From positions 1 through 40,606 of the forward strand of contig JAWQRO010000383.1 in NCBI GenBank assembly GCA_033557835.1: DNA of 40,606 bases, in the 5' to 3' direction. Shown in pieces: positions 36,301 to 40,606 of the stretch (position 1 is the stretch's first letter; each line of letters begins with the position of its first letter). The notes below the pieces were generated by a model, which saw only the letters and a program-made list of their open reading frames with translations, had not been told where the DNA came from and did no database searches. Source of the stretch: Helochares maculicollis (lineage: Eukaryota > Arthropoda > Insecta > Coleoptera > Hydrophilidae). The translations under genes were made by a program, and so were the position numbers.

Positions 36301-37798
36301 GGTGTGACTTCTGTGTATTAAATTTGGCTTATCTTGAGATAGAGACGAATTTGGCAGGTGAAAAGGGTTGCTTCGAGGAAGGGAGGAAAAATATCAAGGA
36401 CTGCGATTTGTACATGACTTGGGTTTATAGTGGTTGTGTTTATCCATGGTGATTTTTGGTTGACAAATGCTTAGAATAAACATTCGTCAATAGTGGCAGT
36501 CGTGCTTAAGTACCGGCCCTGTAAGAGTGTTTATTAAATCGCTACTTGCCTCATTTGTGGTACAGTATTGAGATGGCTTGTCAAATATTATGCTTTTAAC
36601 TTTATTTTTACAGGCGCTTTTCTTTGTCAGATTTGGGTTTGCCTCTTTTGTTGGTTATTTAAGCACATAAGAAGGCTGAAGTGCTTAAATGGAACTTATA
36701 ATGTAAAATATAAAGGGCCGTTCGGGCCAAACAAAAGATATGAAAAATGACAGGGCAAAAAGTGAAAACCCATAAGTCGTAATAGAGACAACGGTTACAT
36801 TACTCTTATTTTCGTACGAAAACGGTTCGATATAATCAATTAATGTCGCGTGAGGGAGTAATAATAGGCTTAGTCGTCTCTTCCTGAAGCAATTTACCGT
36901 TTCAGGTCATTTTTAAATAAACAGGACGAAATGTGGCCGAGCGGATCTTCCTTAATTTACCGTTAATTACCCCTGTAATAGTAATTCTTGTTTATAATTT
37001 CGATGCAAAAGCCCCGTTGTTGAGTACCATTGAACTTTTAGTAAATTAATTGTTGCAAGTGACTGATAAATTGATAAAAGGCAATCGATACAAAAGTAAC
37101 GATCACACTGGTAAATAAGTTAGCAACTGTACAAGACAATGTTAATTACCCCTTATATGGAGTTGGGCTCTTTGTCTGAAAACAATTGATAGTGTTTATG
37201 GGCAATCCAATTACAAGTGACATAATGGTTGCGCATGCGTATCGCGAATCTCATCAACGGTGTGTGCGGCCCACAACAGACGGGCGCTCCTTAATTTACG
37301 GCCGTCCCCTTGCCGCAGTCTTTTGTCTTTTACAGAAGAACTGCGGGGAGAAAATAATTGACGCACGAACTTTACGGCCACCTAAGTTCCAAAGACTCAA
37401 ATTGGTTGATTAGTGAGACTTGTGGCGATAAGTGAACATTCGACGACAACTGTCAAGATTTTGTTGGTCCTGTCCCTCACCCACGAATACAATGTTGGAA
37501 TCTTGTATTCCACCAAGTTTTTCGACTTTAAATTGCCCATAATGAACCTCTATAGGCCATATATAAACGTCACGATACACAAGCACACATGCGAGTAAGG
37601 CAAAGGGGATTACTTTGCATAATAAAATTGAGTTGTCTGCTTTTCTTTTTCTTAAGTTTTTGGCGAGTTTTTATCACTTTTGTCGCGCGAAATAGCGTCA
37701 ATTGTAGGATTATACCTGTTTTATGTATGTACATTTCTGAAATAGCGTCAATTATAAAATCCTTACCCATAAAAACCGCGATCTTGAAATATATTGAC

Positions 37799-37875
37799 TT
37801 AGCGGTCTCATGTCTCAGCAGCCCCATGTCTAAGCGACCTCATATGTAGGTACGTCATATCTAGGCGACATATAG
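37799..37875. repeat. 16-bp tandem repeat, about five units
   Basis: Units start at 37799 (TTAGCGGTCTCATGTC), 37815 (TCAGCAGCCCCATGTC), 37831 (TAAGCGACCTCATATG), 37847 (15 bp) and 37862 (partial, TAGGCGACATATAG). The shared core is TAAGCGACCTCATATC. A separate exact 15-bp direct repeat GAAATAGCGTCAATT lies just upstream, at 37689-37703 and 37739-37753. Confidence 0.7.
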
Positions 37876-38630
37876 AATTTTTATTTTTTAGTACTGTGTG
37901 ATGATGCAATCAAAAGCATTTGGCTCCATTTAGCTATGTTTTTATAAAAATAAGGCCAGTTCTACAATATTCAGGTAATTTAAGTAAACCGCAAATTATT
38001 GTTTGATGTGGAAAAATCGCTATCTTTTGTGATTATGTAAATAGTCGCTAAAGGGCCAGTACACCCTAGCGCATGACAGCAAGCAAAAAACAACTACATT
38101 TACTCTAATTCAACTTTTTTGCTATCATTTATAGCACATAAATCACAGGCCATTATCAATAATTATGTACCCAGTAAAGTATTATTTATTTTAACATAAC
38201 ATCAAACAAAACAAATCTTTCAAGATACGCGGGGTAAGTACACATTACATTAAGGTTTGATTTACTTGGCAGTAAAATGAAAAACCTTTTCATATATCAA
38301 ACGCATTTGTGGTGGGTGTTTGGAATTGTTATGAAACATTACGGCAGACGTTTATGGTACCATTAATATTTAATCACATATTTATTCAAATGCATAAAAT
38401 AAAATGTTGTCTTTGAAGTATTTCGGTAGATTTCATCGCATGCTATTTTTTCTGTTGGTTTCTTTAATTTATAATTTATAAATTTGCAAGCAAAAAGGAC
38501 AATTCAACCACGCTGTAGCCATATCCCCTTGAAAAACGCAATTAGTGCTCTTTATCGTCCGTGGACGTCAAATTAATGGGCTACTGCATTCCAGCGGTTC
38601 CAACATTCCACTAGCAGTTTGGGTCTGCGG

Positions 38631-38651
38631 TCAAATATTTTTAATATTTGA
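38631..38651. repeat. AT-rich palindrome TCAAATATT / AATATTTGA
   Basis: Nine-base arms with a 3-base centre at 38631-38651. AT-rich palindromes of this size are expected by chance in such DNA. Confidence 0.5.
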
Positions 38652-40067
38652 TCAGTGTTGAAGTGGTTTCCCCGTTATACCCGATAAAAATCAGATGTTA
38701 AATCAGAAGCTATGTTGACATGGTTTCAGAAATTAACTTGTAATGAATTACATGTTCTTGTTTTCCATCTCCTTTTCATGTTCGTAGGCCGATAAATCAA
38801 ATTTGTGTCGTTAAAGCGAGCTTTTTTCATTTGGGCCTTTGTAATGTGAAGCATATCTGGATTTTTAAACGGAATAATATAGTTAATGGGCTCTGCGATT
38901 ATGGAGAGAAATAAGGGCATAATTCAGTGCTAACGATGCAAGTTTGGCTTTTATTCCTTTTTCTTCCTGGGCAAGTCAATAAATTTAATAGTAAAAGTGG
39001 CCTCTTTTTCTATTCATAAGGTGTCAGTAACGTAATGAACTAATCAATCACAAAATTTATAAAACATGTATTCTGTGCCTCTTCTCTTGTAAATACTTAG
39101 CAATTCAAACCTACTATGTGCTACCAAACGCACAGAATTCTTCGCATCAAATAATTTTCAGCTTGTGAAACTAAGAAACCGCTATGCAAATAAGTCAATG
39201 TCTGATTAGGTTTTAAATATTTTGTACTTACATTAATTTTGACGTTAATCGCATTGTATATTAGTGGTATTAACGTTTCGTAGCAATGCATCAAGTTGGG
39301 AAACCTAAAAAGATACTATTACTGCCTTCCCCAGAACATTTGTCAACTGACATTAAAAAGACATCTTCATTCGTCTATGCAAATGTCTAAATACCTGAGG
39401 CACAATCGTATGAAAATATGATAAATGACGTCTAAGCTTAACTTCATTAGGAATAATTTAAAATCTTTATGGGATATATATAGGAAAAAGTTGATGAAAC
39501 TTATACGGGAAATCATAAATTCATATTTAAATGACGAGGTGATGGTCCGTGTTTCGAACGCTAATTGAAATATTCGACGGTCAATTCTAAAATTTCTTAC
39601 GCTTTTTTCTAAGTTGTTACTTCCTGAGCCGCTATTTATGACAAATCGCAATGGTCGTTTGCATAGAGTAGGCCTAAGGCATAGTATTTATTTAGATTAA
39701 CCTTTTGATCAAAGATTAAATTGTGAATAGTTCAAAACACTTGACGGCACATCCTCGACCCGGTCAAGAGCTTCCTACATCACATCTGTGCTTTAAATCC
39801 AATAAACAGTAGATTAAGTTCTATGTATCCAATTTATTAAACATACTCAAAAAACGGAAAAATATATATTTGCCATATATATAGTATATATCTACCAGTT
39901 TAAATGACAAAGATTTTCTAAATATGTACGAAAAGCTGAGAGAGTACTTCCTGAAATACGGCAACTCAAAGTTAAATTTACTTCTTTGAAAACAACAGCA
40001 CGAGTACAAAACCTTCCGAGAATATACATTACCTATTACCCTGCTGTGCGGCTTTGATACTCGACAA

Positions 40068-40081
40068 CACCTCAAGAGGTG
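40068..40081. repeat. 14-bp perfect palindrome CACCTCAAGAGGTG
   Basis: CACCT-C-G-AGGTG contains two inverted E2-box cores (CACCT), a type of site bound by ZEB/zfh zinc-finger repressors. This is a sequence match only, with no gene assigned nearby. Confidence 0.4.
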
Positions 40082-40408
40082 CATTTTTATTAATGGTACG
40101 TTCAATCCATCTCAACAACAGCCCGACGCCGACGCTGCTACGCCAATCGTTCCCTAGCCTGCCCCTAAAACTTGCAGAGTTTCAGCGCGTAGAATGGGAA
40201 GAGCAACTTTAAAACCCTACAATATTTCAGCTCAATCGATTTGGTATCGAATAAATAAGGGAAGAGTTGAGGATTTCGGTTCCATTTGCATCGGTTATTC
40301 AGCCGGAGAGTATATTTTATACCGAAGCGCATAATCCTTCCTCTGTAGGGGCTTTCTTTTAGATTTTAAGAATAGAATTACGGCTTTTAAGTCGCATATA
40401 CTTCTCGT

Positions 40409-40504
40409 TCATGTGGCTTGGCAATTTATTTCACTTTCTGGTGCCTTTCTTCCACTTTCCGGCGCATCTCCGTTTTTATGTGTTACTTTTCGTTTTGGCG
40501 CCAT
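40409..40504 (-). CDS. Small basic/acidic ORF or first exon fragment, unassigned
   Basis: On the - strand an ATG at 40504 (AAATCATGG, acceptable context) opens 31 codons. They begin MAPKRKV, a nuclear-localisation-like basic cluster, and contain a near-repeat APESGRKAPESE before a TGA at 40409-40411. The frame is also open for 32 codons upstream of the ATG, back to the window edge. The composition resembles N-termini of chromatin proteins, but no domain is present and no strong donor was found (an AAA|GTAACA lies inside). It may equally be chance. Confidence 0.2.
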   Translation of the reverse strand: MAPKRKVTHKNGDAPESGRKAPESEINCQAT

Positions 40505-40606
40505 GATTTCACTTCTCGCTGTGTGTAAATTTATATCTACATTCCAGATGCTGTGACTACATTCTGTTTTGCCATAATTACTGAGAGTAAAGTTAGGCAA
40601 TTGTTT

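Larger units (their letters stand above)
33346..40408. other. Intronic or intergenic DNA, no gene recognised
   Basis: Frames reach 94 codons but none carries a motif. Patches with mixed composition and homeodomain-like TAATTA/TTAATTAC cores occur at 36840-36990 and 37210-37390; 34030-34140 is rich in CA/TG dinucleotides. These could be regulatory, but no specific element can be named. Confidence 0.5.

Noticed and set aside
37570..37849. Overlapping 85- and 86-codon frames on opposite strands
   Set aside because: They overlap each other and run into the 16-bp tandem repeat, so they are likely chance.
39367..40105. Two 94-codon - frames
   Set aside because: Rich in F, S, Y, R and I with no recognisable motif; consistent with random frames.

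Overview
The window looks like AT-rich, gene-poor DNA from an insect-type nuclear genome, roughly two thirds A+T by eye. There are no operons, rRNA or tRNA genes that I can see, and coding sequence is rare. Coleoptera or another holometabolous insect is plausible, but the sequence alone does not fix the order.

The one clear gene is on the + strand. It is a first coding exon (15174-15437, 88 codons) of a DOMON-domain, copper type II monooxygenase-like protein of the MOXD1 / dopamine beta-hydroxylase-like family. The exon has a good splice acceptor just upstream (AG at 15147-15148), an ATG in good context, a signal peptide, the first half of a DOMON domain and a consensus donor (GTAAGT at 15438). 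No following exon was found, so the remaining ~25 kb is probably first coding intron, and much of 1-15130 may be 5'UTR intron or promoter-distal DNA.

The rest is a graveyard of mobile elements. Immediately 5' of the exon lie two tandem, diverged copies of a foldback element (13884-14378 and ~14569-14982) with internal subrepeats. At 25370-25815 there is a broken mariner transposase with recognisable NEKW, HPSYSP and C-terminal motifs. At 27890-28290 there is a second broken Tc1/mariner transposase of a different type (a DETYV-DFKQLPG-like motif with its acidic residues altered). At 30434-30994, on the - strand, an open frame ends a few bases before a 263-bp segment that resembles a 3' LTR. 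At 18400-19190, in a strongly T-rich tract, there is a decayed Asn/Glu/Lys-rich coding remnant on the - strand. Less certain coding-like islands lie at 8780-9640 and 29540-29990.

The region also holds short degenerate tandem arrays (about 16-bp period at 10603-10715, 20-bp at 20244-20340, 16-bp at 37799-37875), a set of diverged repeats at ~32070-33345, and several short perfect inverted repeats. I saw no CRISPR array, no intact transposon and no clearly novel multi-gene system. The strongest leads for a second look are the tandem foldback pair next to the MOXD-like exon and the unassigned - strand remnant at 18.4-19.2 kb.
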